40,432 nt of DNA, from NCBI GenBank assembly GCA_015665315.1, contig JADFAK010000122.1, forward strand, positions 1-40,432, in the 5' to 3' direction. Source of the DNA: Flavobacteriales bacterium. Its GTDB lineage: Bacteria; Bacteroidota; Bacteroidia; Flavobacteriales_D; Sanyastnellaceae. A model generated the notes under the pieces. The model was not told the DNA's origin and ran no database searches. It saw only the letters and a list, made by a program, of their open reading frames with translations. A program made the position numbers and the translations under genes. Each line of letters starts with the position of its first letter. Position 1 is the stretch's first letter. Positions 33,939 through 40,432 of this stretch are shown here, piece by piece.

Positions 33939-34037
33939 GTTTGCGCCAATATGGGATGCATTGAAAGATTGCCCCATCTCAACAACTGGTTTCTAATAAT
34001 TTGGAGAACTGCTCAATTGTAGCCCGCTGTTTAGCGT

Positions 34038-34045
34038 TTACTTTG
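34038..34045 (+). promoter_or_regulatory. Near-consensus -7 element directly before the 34051 gene
   Basis: TTACTTTG differs from TAnnTTTG at one position and lies only 5 bases before the ATG, so a transcript from it would have little or no leader. Confidence 0.35.
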
Positions 34046-34050
34046 TACTC

Positions 34051-34716
34051 ATGAAATCCATAGGCCGCATCCGTATGTGTCTTGCCCTTGCATTTGCCTT
34101 GTGCTTACAAATTGTAAATGCGCAAACTATAAGCTTGATGGATTCTCTAAGTGCTGCCTTTCAAGAACAACCAAGATTCCAATTCAAACTCGACTCACGT
34201 AATTCCTTCATTACGGGCAATAATGCTTCGGTGATGGGGATAAAGGTCGGACTTGAATTCGGGCAAACGGCATCGATAGGAATAGGGTACAATTGGTTGT
34301 ATACGAAGATGAGGTCTGAACTAATCGATGGAATTGAAGATACTCCCGTGCAAGCCGATATTGTATTTCGCTACATAGCTCCCTACTTTGATTATTCCTT
34401 TTATCACAAGAAAAAGTGGGAAATGTCGATCCCTATTCAGTTTGGTGTGGGAATTTCCCGACTGCAATACACAAATGCTGCTGGGGTTACCACTCGACGT
34501 AATCAAGGGCTCATTGTACTCTACGAACCTTCCATGATACTAGAGTACCTCGCTTTGCCGTTCATTGGCATTGGTGGTGGTGTTGGTTATCGATTGATGC
34601 TGAAGAATAACAAAATGATCGATGAAAGATTCACTGCGCCCACTTACAAACTTTCCTTCAGTTTAAAATTAGGTGTGCTTTACAACCAACTTCGTGTGCA
34701 TGGCTCGCTTCGATAG
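34051..34716 (+). CDS. Predicted outer-membrane beta-barrel protein, unknown function
   Basis: The 221-residue protein has a signal peptide ('LALAFALCLQIVNAQ') and alternating hydrophobic/polar strands typical of small outer-membrane barrels, such as 'MGIKVGLEFGQTASIGIGYN', 'IAPYFDYSFYHKKKWEMSI', 'FIGIGGGVGYRLML' and the final 'YKLSFSLKLGVLYNQL'. I do not recognise a specific family beyond this pattern. It follows the act-cox terminator and precedes ruvB by 15 bases, so ruvB may be transcribed from its promoter. A chaperone or porin function would be guesswork. Confidence 0.75.
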   Translation: MKSIGRIRMCLALAFALCLQIVNAQTISLMDSLSAAFQEQPRFQFKLDSRNSFITGNNASVMGIKVGLEFGQTASIGIGYNWLYTKMRSELIDGIEDTPVQADIVFRYIAPYFDYSFYHKKKWEMSIPIQFGVGISRLQYTNAAGVTTRRNQGLIVLYEPSMILEYLALPFIGIGGGVGYRLMLKNNKMIDERFTAPTYKLSFSLKLGVLYNQLRVHGSLR

Positions 34717-34731
34717 TTTATTTTTGAATTG

Positions 34732-35751
34732 ATGTCAGATTTTGATTTTAGGGAAGAAGCATCTCAAGCTTCTGATAAGGATATAGAAAAGGTGTTGAGG
34801 CCAAAACAATTTGAAGACTTTACCGGTCAGCAAAGTGTGTTGGATAACCTCAAGATTTTTGTGCAAGCTGCCAAGCAACGAGAAGAGTCGTTGGATCATG
34901 TTCTTTTGCATGGCCCTCCTGGTCTGGGTAAAACAACCTTGGCCAATATCATTGCCAATGAAATGGCGGTGGGTATTAAGATTACTTCTGGCCCCGTGCT
35001 GGATAAGCCAGGCGACCTTGCAGGCTTACTTACCAACTTGGAGGAGAATGATGTGCTCTTCATAGATGAGATCCATCGCTTGAGTCCAGTGATCGAGGAA
35101 TACCTGTACAGTGCCATGGAGGATTATTGCATTGACCTGGTAATCGACTCGGGCCCGGCGGCTAGGACGGTCCAAATTGCTCTGAATCCATTTACGCTTA
35201 TCGGAGCCACCACGCGATCAGGATTACTCACAGCTCCCTTGCGTGCGCGTTTTGGGATCAATAGTCGCTTGAACTACTACGACGCAAAAACGCTTACGAT
35301 GATTGTTCAACGTAGCTCTGAGATTTTACAGATTGAGATTGATGAAACAGCTGCCTACGAAATTGCTCGACGAAGTAGGGGTACTCCCCGAATTGCCAAT
35401 TCACTGCTTCGCAGGGTACGCGACTTCGCGCAAATAAAAGGAGACGGTAGAATTGATATGTCTATTACCAAGTCCAGCTTGTCGGCACTCAACGTTGATG
35501 AGCACGGTCTGGACGAAATGGATAATCGCATTCTCAATACTGTCATCGATAAATTCAAAGGTGGTCCGGTGGGATTAACCACCATTGCTACGGCCGTCGG
35601 CGAGCAGGCGGATACCTTGGAAGAAGTATATGAGCCGTTTTTAATTCAGGAAGGTTTTTTAGTGCGCACGCCTCGGGGCCGACAAGTCACTGAGCTGGCC
35701 TATACGCATCTGGGAAAGATTCGAACACCCGATCAATCTAGTTTGTTCTAA
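34732..35751 (+). CDS. ruvB: Holliday junction branch migration ATPase RuvB
   Basis: The 339-residue AAA+ motor drives branch migration with RuvA. Motifs are Walker A 'GPPGLGKTT' at 61-69, Walker B 'FIDEIHRLS', sensor 1 '[18 protein letters not shown]', the Arg finger segment '[18 protein letters not shown]', and the C-terminal winged helix ending '[19 protein letters not shown]'. The start is the ATG at 34732. A TTG one codon before it is less likely. The gene lies 15 bases after the predicted barrel gene and 13 before queG. Confidence 0.97.
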   Translation: MSDFDFREEASQASDKDIEKVLRPKQFEDFTGQQSVLDNLKIFVQAAKQREESLDHVLLHGPPGLGKTTLANIIANEMAVGIKITSGPVLDKPGDLAGLLTNLEENDVLFIDEIHRLSPVIEEYLYSAMEDYCIDLVIDSGPAARTVQIALNPFTLIGATTRSGLLTAPLRARFGINSRLNYYDAKTLTMIVQRSSEILQIEIDETAAYEIARRSRGTPRIANSLLRRVRDFAQIKGDGRIDMSITKSSLSALNVDEHGLDEMDNRILNTVIDKFKGGPVGLTTIATAVGEQADTLEEVYEPFLIQEGFLVRTPRGRQVTELAYTHLGKIRTPDQSSLF

Positions 35752-35764
35752 ACAACTTGTTGGC

Positions 35765-36697
35765 ATGGGACAGGATCTTGAAACGCGCTCGAAAAGAATA
35801 AAATCCATGGCCCTAGGTCTCGGATTTACGTCTTGCGGCATTTCCCATGCTGAGTTTTTAGAGGATGAAGCTCCCCGACTTGCCAGTTGGCTCAAAAAGA
35901 ACTCCCATGGCAAGATGAGCTATATGGAGAATCACTTTGACAAGCGACTTGACCCACGACTATTGGTTCCAGGAGCGAAAAGTGTGATATCCTTGTTATT
36001 CAACTACCACAATCCCGTCAAGCCAAGTGATCCAGAAGCTCCTAGAATCTCGTCCTACGCTTTAGGTGAAGATTATCACTACGTCATAAAAGACAAGCTC
36101 AAGGAATTGGTCAAGATGATCAAGTTGGAAATTGGCGAGGTCGATGGGCGTGTATTTGTCGATTCGGCACCGGTGCTTGACAAGGCTTGGGCCGCCAAAT
36201 CAGGATTGGGATGGATTGGAAAACACAGCAACTTAATCACGAAATCCCAGGGATCGTTTTTCTTCATTGCCGAACTCATTCTCGACCTTGACTTAATTGC
36301 CGACTCACCGATCAACGATTACTGCGGCACGTGCACTAAATGCATCGATGCTTGTCCGACAGATGCCATAGTGGCTCCGTATGAAGTGGATGGAAGTAAA
36401 TGTATCAGCTACTTTACAATCGAACTCAAAGATGCCTTGCTTCCCAAAGAAATGAGCCAACAATTCGAGAATTGGATGTTTGGGTGTGATATATGCCAAG
36501 ACGTGTGTCCCTGGAATCGATTCTCATTGAAGCACAACGAACCGAAGTTTGAACCAAAGCAAGAGCTATTGGACATGAGTAAGAACGATTGGATCGATCT
36601 TACAGAAGAAACTTTTACGGAAATATTTCGCCGGTCTCCAGTAAAACGTACGGGATACGAAGGGCTGAAACGCAATATTAAACACCTATTTGACTAG
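35765..36697 (+). CDS. queG: Epoxyqueuosine reductase
   Basis: The 310-residue enzyme catalyses the last step of queuosine formation in tRNA, using cobalamin and two [4Fe-4S] clusters. The clusters are visible as '[16 protein letters not shown]' from residue 187 and '[10 protein letters not shown]' from 241. Family motifs '[13 protein letters not shown]', 'YHYVIKDKL', '[25 protein letters not shown]' (in two parts, with the catalytic Asp) precede them. The protein is the short form without C-terminal HEAT repeats. It follows ruvB by 13 bases and probably shares its transcript. Its stop codon interlocks with that of the small minus-strand gene. Confidence 0.95.
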   Translation: MGQDLETRSKRIKSMALGLGFTSCGISHAEFLEDEAPRLASWLKKNSHGKMSYMENHFDKRLDPRLLVPGAKSVISLLFNYHNPVKPSDPEAPRISSYALGEDYHYVIKDKLKELVKMIKLEIGEVDGRVFVDSAPVLDKAWAAKSGLGWIGKHSNLITKSQGSFFFIAELILDLDLIADSPINDYCGTCTKCIDACPTDAIVAPYEVDGSKCISYFTIELKDALLPKEMSQQFENWMFGCDICQDVCPWNRFSLKHNEPKFEPKQELLDMSKNDWIDLTEETFTEIFRRSPVKRTGYEGLKRNIKHLFD

Positions 36698-36885
36698 GCC
36701 GGTAGCGCGTTAAATGAACCCAAAATGATGTCGCTGTACTTATATCCAAATTGTTTAATGCACCACTCCTTTAATTGAGCGAGCTCTTCCTTCTTGACCC
36801 AACGAATGGATTTTTGAAGTTCTTTCTTAAACAGGATTTTATCGAAGCTGACTTTTATTAAAACTTTCTTGCAGAATTCAAGCAT
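36694..36885 (-). CDS. Small conserved Bacteroidota protein (63 residues), unknown function
   Basis: The small protein '[19 protein letters not shown]' and so on is rich in Lys and aromatic residues, with no signal peptide or membrane helix. Two amphipathic helices are likely ('[19 protein letters not shown]', '[18 protein letters not shown]'). I recall short proteins with this pattern (MLEFCK..VLxKVSFD..LF) from other Bacteroidota, but assign no function. Support comes from a proper ATG, a compact sequence with two conserved-looking Cys, and a stop that interlocks with queG in CTAG. A near-consensus -7 (TATATTTA) lies upstream on the minus strand. Confidence 0.65.
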   Translation of the reverse strand: MLEFCKKVLIKVSFDKILFKKELQKSIRWVKKEELAQLKEWCIKQFGYKYSDIILGSFNALPA

Positions 36886-36963
36886 TTTCCACGGGTTTAA
36901 GGTGAAATCTGTTTTCTAAATATACTTATTTTACTTCAGCGGGCCGTGATTTCCAGATTTCAG

Positions 36964-36973
36964 TTGTTAACAA
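36964..36973. repeat. 10-bp palindrome in the intergenic region before the 63-residue gene
   Basis: TTGTTAACAA is a perfect palindrome in a gene-free stretch of 256 bases (36886-37141). It may be a regulator site for the leftward gene, but could be chance. Confidence 0.25.
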
Positions 36974-37051
36974 TCATTCATTGAATAGCTCCCTCTAACA
37001 ACGAGGCCCTCTGCGTCAACGGAATTAATCCATCGATATTGTGAAGTTCGG

Positions 37052-37089
37052 AAAATCGGTCTTTCCTTCCCCATTTATAGGCCGATTTT
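37052..37089 (-). terminator. Possible terminator of hemJ
   Basis: AAAATCGG (37052-37059) and CCGATTTT (37082-37089) are perfect inverted repeats around a 22-base loop, 53 bases beyond the hemJ stop. On the minus strand the right arm ends in TTTT, which could act as a short T-run. The long loop makes it weak. Confidence 0.4.
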
Positions 37090-37141
37090 AGCATCTTTTA
37101 GCAACTGGAAGGCAGACAAGTTACGCCATTGAACAATCGGC

Positions 37142-37684
37142 CTATTCACCTTTTTGCAGGCGATATTTTTTATAGAGTTTGGTGGCCATGGCCAAGATCA
37201 TGGCCAGACCTAAGATGGCAACGGTTCCCCAGATCCAAGAGATCGTATTGCGCTTGACGATGAGAAATACCACGGCTATCAGAATGATGGTAGGTACTTC
37301 ATTCAGTAGGCGGAAAGTGGTTGAGCTGAAAGGGATCGTGTCGTGCTTCAACTTGCGAATGACATACTCACCATATACCTGATACAGGTAAAGAATTCCA
37401 ACAAAAGTAAGTTTAAGGTGCATAAAAGCTTCACTCAAATACCCAGGAAGCTGGATGAGTAATAGCGTGCCGAAAATCAAGGTGAGGATGGCAGATGGCC
37501 AAGTAATAATGTACCACAGCCGTGACTCCATAATTTTATACTGCTTGCTGAGGATTGATTTTTCAGGCTCGTCCTTGGTTTGCGCTTCGGCATGGTATAC
37601 GAACAGACGAAAGATGTAAAATAGTCCGGCGAACCAGGTCACCACAAAGATGATATGTAAGGATTTAAGTATTCCAATATCCAT
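37142..37684 (-). CDS. hemJ: Protoporphyrinogen IX oxidase HemJ
   Basis: The 180-residue protein has about five hydrophobic segments in the HemJ (UPF0093) pattern. It starts with 'SLHIIFVVTWFAGLFYIFRL' followed by 'FVYHAE', and has 'MESRLWYIITWPSAILTL', 'MHLKLTFVGILYLYQVY' and 'LLNEVPTIILIAVVFLIV'. The conserved His near residue 10 and the Lys of 'HLKL' are the residues tied to activity. HemJ oxidises protoporphyrinogen to protoporphyrin, the step before heme; heme demand from the nearby act-cox operon is an obvious client. A -7-like TAATTTCG lies just 4 bases before the ATG. Confidence 0.92.
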   Translation of the reverse strand: MDIGILKSLHIIFVVTWFAGLFYIFRLFVYHAEAQTKDEPEKSILSKQYKIMESRLWYIITWPSAILTLIFGTLLLIQLPGYLSEAFMHLKLTFVGILYLYQVYGEYVIRKLKHDTIPFSSTTFRLLNEVPTIILIAVVFLIVKRNTISWIWGTVAILGLAMILAMATKLYKKYRLQKGE

Positions 37685-37688
37685 GGAG

Positions 37689-37696
37689 CGAAATTA
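37689..37696 (-). promoter_or_regulatory. Near-consensus -7 element directly before hemJ
   Basis: The minus strand reads TAATTTCG, one base from TAnnTTTG, with its G at 37689 and the ATG at 37684. Any transcript from it would be nearly leaderless. Confidence 0.35.
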
Positions 37697-37719
37697 CACC
37701 ACTCCCTGAAAAATGACCG

Positions 37720-37728
37720 TATCTTTGC
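37720..37728 (+). promoter_or_regulatory. -7 promoter element before the thioesterase gene
   Basis: TATCTTTGC is an exact TAnnTTTG match, 16 bases before the ATG at 37744, giving a predicted leader of about 12 bases. Confidence 0.55.
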
Positions 37729-37743
37729 ACAAAGTTTTAAGCT

Positions 37744-38259
37744 ATGATACAAAAGGTAGAAGCCAAAGATACCTTGGCCACGAGTTCGTATATCGTTTTA
37801 CCTGAAAATACCAATACCCTTGGCAACCTCATGGGAGGTCAGCTTTTGAATTGGATGGACATTACTTCGGCCATTTCGGCTCATCGTCATTGCCGAAGAG
37901 TGGTCGTTACTGCGGCGGTGAACAATGTGTCATTTCAGCATCCCATTAAACTAGGAGACATTGTTACCATTGCTGCACAGGTCTCACGTTCCTTCAATTC
38001 AAGCATGGAAGTGTACATCGAGGTGTCAGTGGAGGATCATGTTTCAGGAGCCAAAACAAGATGCAATGAAGCCATGTACACATTTGTGGCAGTTGATCAA
38101 TTGGGAAATCCAATCAACGTTCCTGAATTGATTCCTGGGAATGCGGAAGAACAAAAACGATATGATGGGGCTTTGCGCCGACGACAACTTCGCTTAATTC
38201 TGGCTGGAAAGTTGAAGCCTTCTGACGCAACAGAACTCAAAGCTCTTTTTGAGCAATAA
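37744..38259 (+). CDS. Acyl-CoA thioesterase, hotdog fold (YciA/ACOT type)
   Basis: The 171-residue protein has one hotdog domain with the family signature 'NTLGNLMGGQLLNWMDITSA' (including the Asn and Asp of the active site), 'VVTAAVNNVSFQHPIKLGD' and 'TRCNEAMYTFVAVD'. Such enzymes hydrolyse acyl-CoA to free acid and CoA. Chain-length preference cannot be read. The last about 30 residues ('ALRRRQLRLILAGKLKPSD') are a basic C-terminal helix. The 3' end overlaps the convergent glycosyltransferase gene by 23 bases. Confidence 0.9.
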   Translation: MIQKVEAKDTLATSSYIVLPENTNTLGNLMGGQLLNWMDITSAISAHRHCRRVVVTAAVNNVSFQHPIKLGDIVTIAAQVSRSFNSSMEVYIEVSVEDHVSGAKTRCNEAMYTFVAVDQLGNPINVPELIPGNAEEQKRYDGALRRRQLRLILAGKLKPSDATELKALFEQ

Positions 38260-39247
38260 GGTACAGTGAATTGGCCGCACCGGCTATGCTGTCGGGCGAG
38301 TTGTGGATGATACATCGATTTTCAGATCCGTATTTGCAGCGGTTTCCCAATTTCGAGCAAGGTCGTTTTTTAAGCTTCTTCGGTTCGACAATGACCGAGC
38401 TAGGGTGCGGACGGTAAGGCCCCATGCCAAATTCAGGGACGGTGCATCCCCAAACGGAGACAATGCATTTGCCGAAGGCTGAAGCTATATGCATCATACC
38501 CGTATCCCCCGCAATGACGACCTGCGCCTGGCGAATAAAACTAGCAGATTCCATAACCGTATACTTGCCGCAAGCGTTAAAAACCGTCTCATGTTCGCGC
38601 ACAACTTTGTCGGCAATATCCAAGTCATGCGGACCACCGATTAAGATCACCGGAATATTTATACGTTTAAGTACCTCGCTTAGAAGTCGCGTAGACATTT
38701 TTTTGCCGATATGTGCCGCTCCGATGGCAATGGCGATATAACCCGATCTAAATCTTTCTGGCAATTCGTTGAGATCAATTTCAGACTCGGCGGGAATGTA
38801 AAAATCGAGCCCTTTTCCGTCATCTTCGGTACCAAAGCCTCGTATCGTGTCTAAATAGCGATCGACAATATGGGTGTCGGGCATGCGGTTGATGCCAAAG
38901 TTGACATACAACCACTTCTTAAAATTCAACTTGTGAAAACTAAAGGAGAGTCCGCGCAAGTCGCGCTTCACCATCAACGACCGCACGTTCTTGTGGAGGT
39001 CAATGATGTAGTCGAAGTCCAATTCGCGCAAAGTCTCTATCACTTCGGCGGTTGCCTTCCGAATGCTATGCACTTGCGTGATGTGCGGATTGGATGCAAG
39101 CAAAGGAACGAAGGCTTCTTTCGTTAAGAAGTGCACCTCGGTTTCGCCCTCCAATTGTTCTTTGAGCCGACGAATTACGGGCGTGGTAAGCACGATGTCG
39201 CCAATACTGCTAAAGCGGATAATAAGGATTCGGGTTCTTTGCACCAC
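38237..39247 (-). CDS. Glycosyltransferase family 9 (heptosyltransferase-like)
   Basis: The 336-residue protein has the GT9 layout: N-terminal 'ILIIRFSSIGDIVLTTPVIR', 'DFDYIIDLHKNVRSLMV' near 85, 'IPVILIGGPHDLDIA' near 205, and 'VVIAGDTGMMHIASAFGK', the donor-binding signature, near 250. The C-terminus holds four Cys in 'CSKLGNRCKYGSENRC' and the Cys of 'WGCTVPEFG', as in many LPS core heptosyltransferases. The acceptor is unknown. I chose GTG at 39247; GTG at 39244 is equally good. An open frame reaches 39355, but its extra residues are not of GT9 type and cross the divergent promoter region. Confidence 0.88.
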   Translation of the reverse strand: MVQRTRILIIRFSSIGDIVLTTPVIRRLKEQLEGETEVHFLTKEAFVPLLASNPHITQVHSIRKATAEVIETLRELDFDYIIDLHKNVRSLMVKRDLRGLSFSFHKLNFKKWLYVNFGINRMPDTHIVDRYLDTIRGFGTEDDGKGLDFYIPAESEIDLNELPERFRSGYIAIAIGAAHIGKKMSTRLLSEVLKRINIPVILIGGPHDLDIADKVVREHETVFNACGKYTVMESASFIRQAQVVIAGDTGMMHIASAFGKCIVSVWGCTVPEFGMGPYRPHPSSVIVEPKKLKKRPCSKLGNRCKYGSENRCIIHNSPDSIAGAANSLYLIAQKEL

Positions 39248-39256
39248 GCAAAAATA
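39248..39256 (-). promoter_or_regulatory. -7 promoter element directly at the start of the glycosyltransferase gene
   Basis: The minus strand reads TATTTTTGC, an exact TAnnTTTG match, ending at the base before GTG 39247. If used, transcription would begin at about 39245-39243, at the second GTG. Confidence 0.45.
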
Positions 39257-39359
39257 AACGAATTGGGCAATGTAGCACTCACCATTTTGTGAACGCATGC
39301 ACTTCAACCACAAATTAAAGATTCCCTCCCGCGAATAAGTGCAAGCCGATTGCAAGTCT

Positions 39360-39367
39360 TATTTTCG
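39360..39367 (+). promoter_or_regulatory. Near-consensus -7 element directly before tatD
   Basis: TATTTTCG is one base from TAnnTTTG, with its G at 39367 and the ATG at 39372. A start site 4-5 bases after the G would coincide with the ATG. Confidence 0.35.
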
Positions 39368-39371
39368 CGAC

Positions 39372-40142
39372 ATGATTTTAACCGATACGCACAGTCATCT
39401 CTATTCCGATCAGTTTGACGCCGACTTCAAAGAAGTGTTGGGTCGATGTGAGGAGCAGCAAATTCGCCGAATATTTTTGCCGAATATCGACTTGGCATCG
39501 ATTCCACGTATGCACAAGCTCCAGGAGGATTATCCTGCCCTTTTCTTCCCCATGATGGGATTGCACCCATGTTCCGTAGCGGAGAATTATATGGAGGTGC
39601 TAGACACAATGGAGAACATGTTGCGCGAGGGGAAGTACTGTGCCGTGGGTGAAATTGGCATCGATTTGTACTGGGATAAAACAACCTTGTCTATTCAGCA
39701 AGCGGCTTTTCGCCGACAAGTGGGCTGGGCCAAGGAGTTGGGTTTACCTATTGTTATTCATGCACGCGATTCATTCGATGAGTTGTTTGAGCTCCTGGAC
39801 GAATTGAACGATGACCGACTCACTGGAATTTTTCATTGCTTCACAGGAACTTTGGAACAGGCTCAACGCGTATTGGCCTATGGCGGATTCATGTTGGGGA
39901 TAGGTGGAGTGGTGACCTTTAAAAATAGTGGATTGGACAAAGTCGTGGCTCAGCTACCGCTTGAAAGCTTGGTTTTGGAAACCGATTCACCTTATTTGGC
40001 TCCCCATCCATATCGCGGCAAGCGGAACGAGACCGCTTATTTGCAGTTGGTGGCCCAAAAAGTGGCCGATATACATGAAACGACCATTGAAAAAGTGGCG
40101 GAAATGACAACATCCAACAGCAAGAAAGTTTTTAATTGCTAG
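39372..40142 (+). CDS. tatD: TatD family metal-dependent hydrolase (DNase)
   Basis: The 256-residue TIM-barrel enzyme has the TatD metal ligands: 'DTHSHLYSDQF' (His7, His9), the Glu of 'AVGEIGIDLYWD', 'IVIHARDSFDEL', 'GIFHCFTGTLEQA' and 'LETDSPYLAPHP'. TatD proteins are 3'-exonucleases or 3'-phosphate-removing enzymes acting on DNA. The start is the ATG at 39372 ('MILTDTHSHLY'). An ATG 11 codons upstream adds residues not found in the family. It is divergent from the glycosyltransferase gene and followed after 81 bases by an asparaginase gene, a common Bacteroidota order. Confidence 0.94.
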   Translation: MILTDTHSHLYSDQFDADFKEVLGRCEEQQIRRIFLPNIDLASIPRMHKLQEDYPALFFPMMGLHPCSVAENYMEVLDTMENMLREGKYCAVGEIGIDLYWDKTTLSIQQAAFRRQVGWAKELGLPIVIHARDSFDELFELLDELNDDRLTGIFHCFTGTLEQAQRVLAYGGFMLGIGGVVTFKNSGLDKVVAQLPLESLVLETDSPYLAPHPYRGKRNETAYLQLVAQKVADIHETTIEKVAEMTTSNSKKVFNC

Positions 40143-40223
40143 TTAGAACTGTAAATTATTCGCTAGAATTAGGCGGTTAGAAAAGCGAATCTGCGTAGGT
40201 TCGTCATCAGTAAGAAGAAGGGA

Positions 40224-40432
40224 ATGACCAAGCACAATTCGATATTGATTATTTACACCGGTGGAACCATCGGCATGGTGGCCGATGAGCAATCGGGTAG
40301 CTACTATCCATTCGACGTGCAGGTGCTGTTTAGCCATGTCCCAGAGCTCAGTCAGCTAAAAATCAATCTGGATACAGAGTCTTTCACCGAGCCCATCGAT
40401 TCTTCTGACATAGGTGTTTCGACGTGGATAAA
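40224..40432 (+). CDS. Type I L-asparaginase, N-terminal part (cut by window end)
   Basis: An open frame runs from the ATG at 40224 to the right edge, about 69 codons. It begins 'MTKHNSILIIYTGGTIGM', where 'YTGGTIGM' is the first active-site motif (catalytic Thr) of bacterial asparaginases. The absence of a signal peptide and the continuation 'YYPFDVQVLF' fit the cytoplasmic type I enzyme, which hydrolyses asparagine to aspartate and ammonia. A purine-rich stretch just before the ATG (40212-40223) could act as a ribosome binding site. Confidence 0.88.
   Translation, partial: MTKHNSILIIYTGGTIGMVADEQSGSYYPFDVQVLFSHVPELSQLKINLDTESFTEPIDSSDIGVSTWI

Noticed and set aside
36886-37141. Possible non-coding RNA in the 256-base gap between the 63-residue gene and hemJ
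   Set aside because: I see a short palindrome and a weak hemJ terminator, but no promoter plus terminator pair on one strand and no compact fold that would support an RNA gene.

Overview
The window is chromosomal DNA from a member of the Bacteroidota, most likely a flavobacterial-type marine or freshwater heterotroph. Four things support this. Two secreted proteins end in type IX secretion (Por) sorting domains. The respiratory genes form the alternative complex III plus aa3-oxidase layout typical of Bacteroidota. At least twelve transcription units carry the Bacteroidota sigma-factor -7 element (TAnnTTTG) in place of an E. coli-type -10. Start codons mostly lack a clear Shine-Dalgarno sequence. 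I see no insertion sequence, prophage, CRISPR array, tRNA or rRNA, and no obvious pseudogene.

Layout. 1-7.7 kb holds housekeeping genes: the end of an S41 protease, Mn-type superoxide dismutase, ispD, a CPBP membrane protease, dusB, then a leftward unit rbfA - methyltransferase - FtsX/LolE-like permease, then gdhA. 7.8-16.6 kb is the most accessory part. It has a secreted protein with a dockerin-like C-terminus, a 985-residue T9SS cargo protein, a small respiratory-looking unit (4-TM protein, cytochrome c lipoprotein) running into hflX, a second T9SS cargo protein and a long MORN-repeat protein. 16.7-21.3 kb is rimP-nusA-infB, with an intrinsic terminator in its leader. 21.4-33.9 kb is a SPOR protein divergent from an 11.7 kb respiratory operon, actA-actB-actC-actD-actE-actF-coxB-coxA, closed by a strong terminator. 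34-40.4 kb is housekeeping again: a predicted outer-membrane barrel, ruvB, queG, a small conserved protein, hemJ, an acyl-CoA thioesterase, a family 9 glycosyltransferase, tatD and the start of an asparaginase gene.

How the genes work together. The act-cox operon encodes a quinol:electron-acceptor oxidoreductase (hemes c, Fe-S clusters, two NrfD-type membrane subunits) and the two catalytic subunits of the terminal oxidase it feeds. hemJ, 3 kb further on, supplies a heme biosynthesis step. rimP, nusA, infB and rbfA serve ribosome maturation and translation initiation.

No wholly new multi-gene system is evident. The signals most worth following are: the intrinsic terminators placed just before the start codons of rimP and ispD; promoter elements so close to start codons that several mRNAs may be leaderless; an EF-hand-like loop inside ActB; palindromes and repeats at the promoters of the dockerin-like, 4-TM/cytochrome and act operons; and interlocked stop codons at four of six convergent gene pairs.
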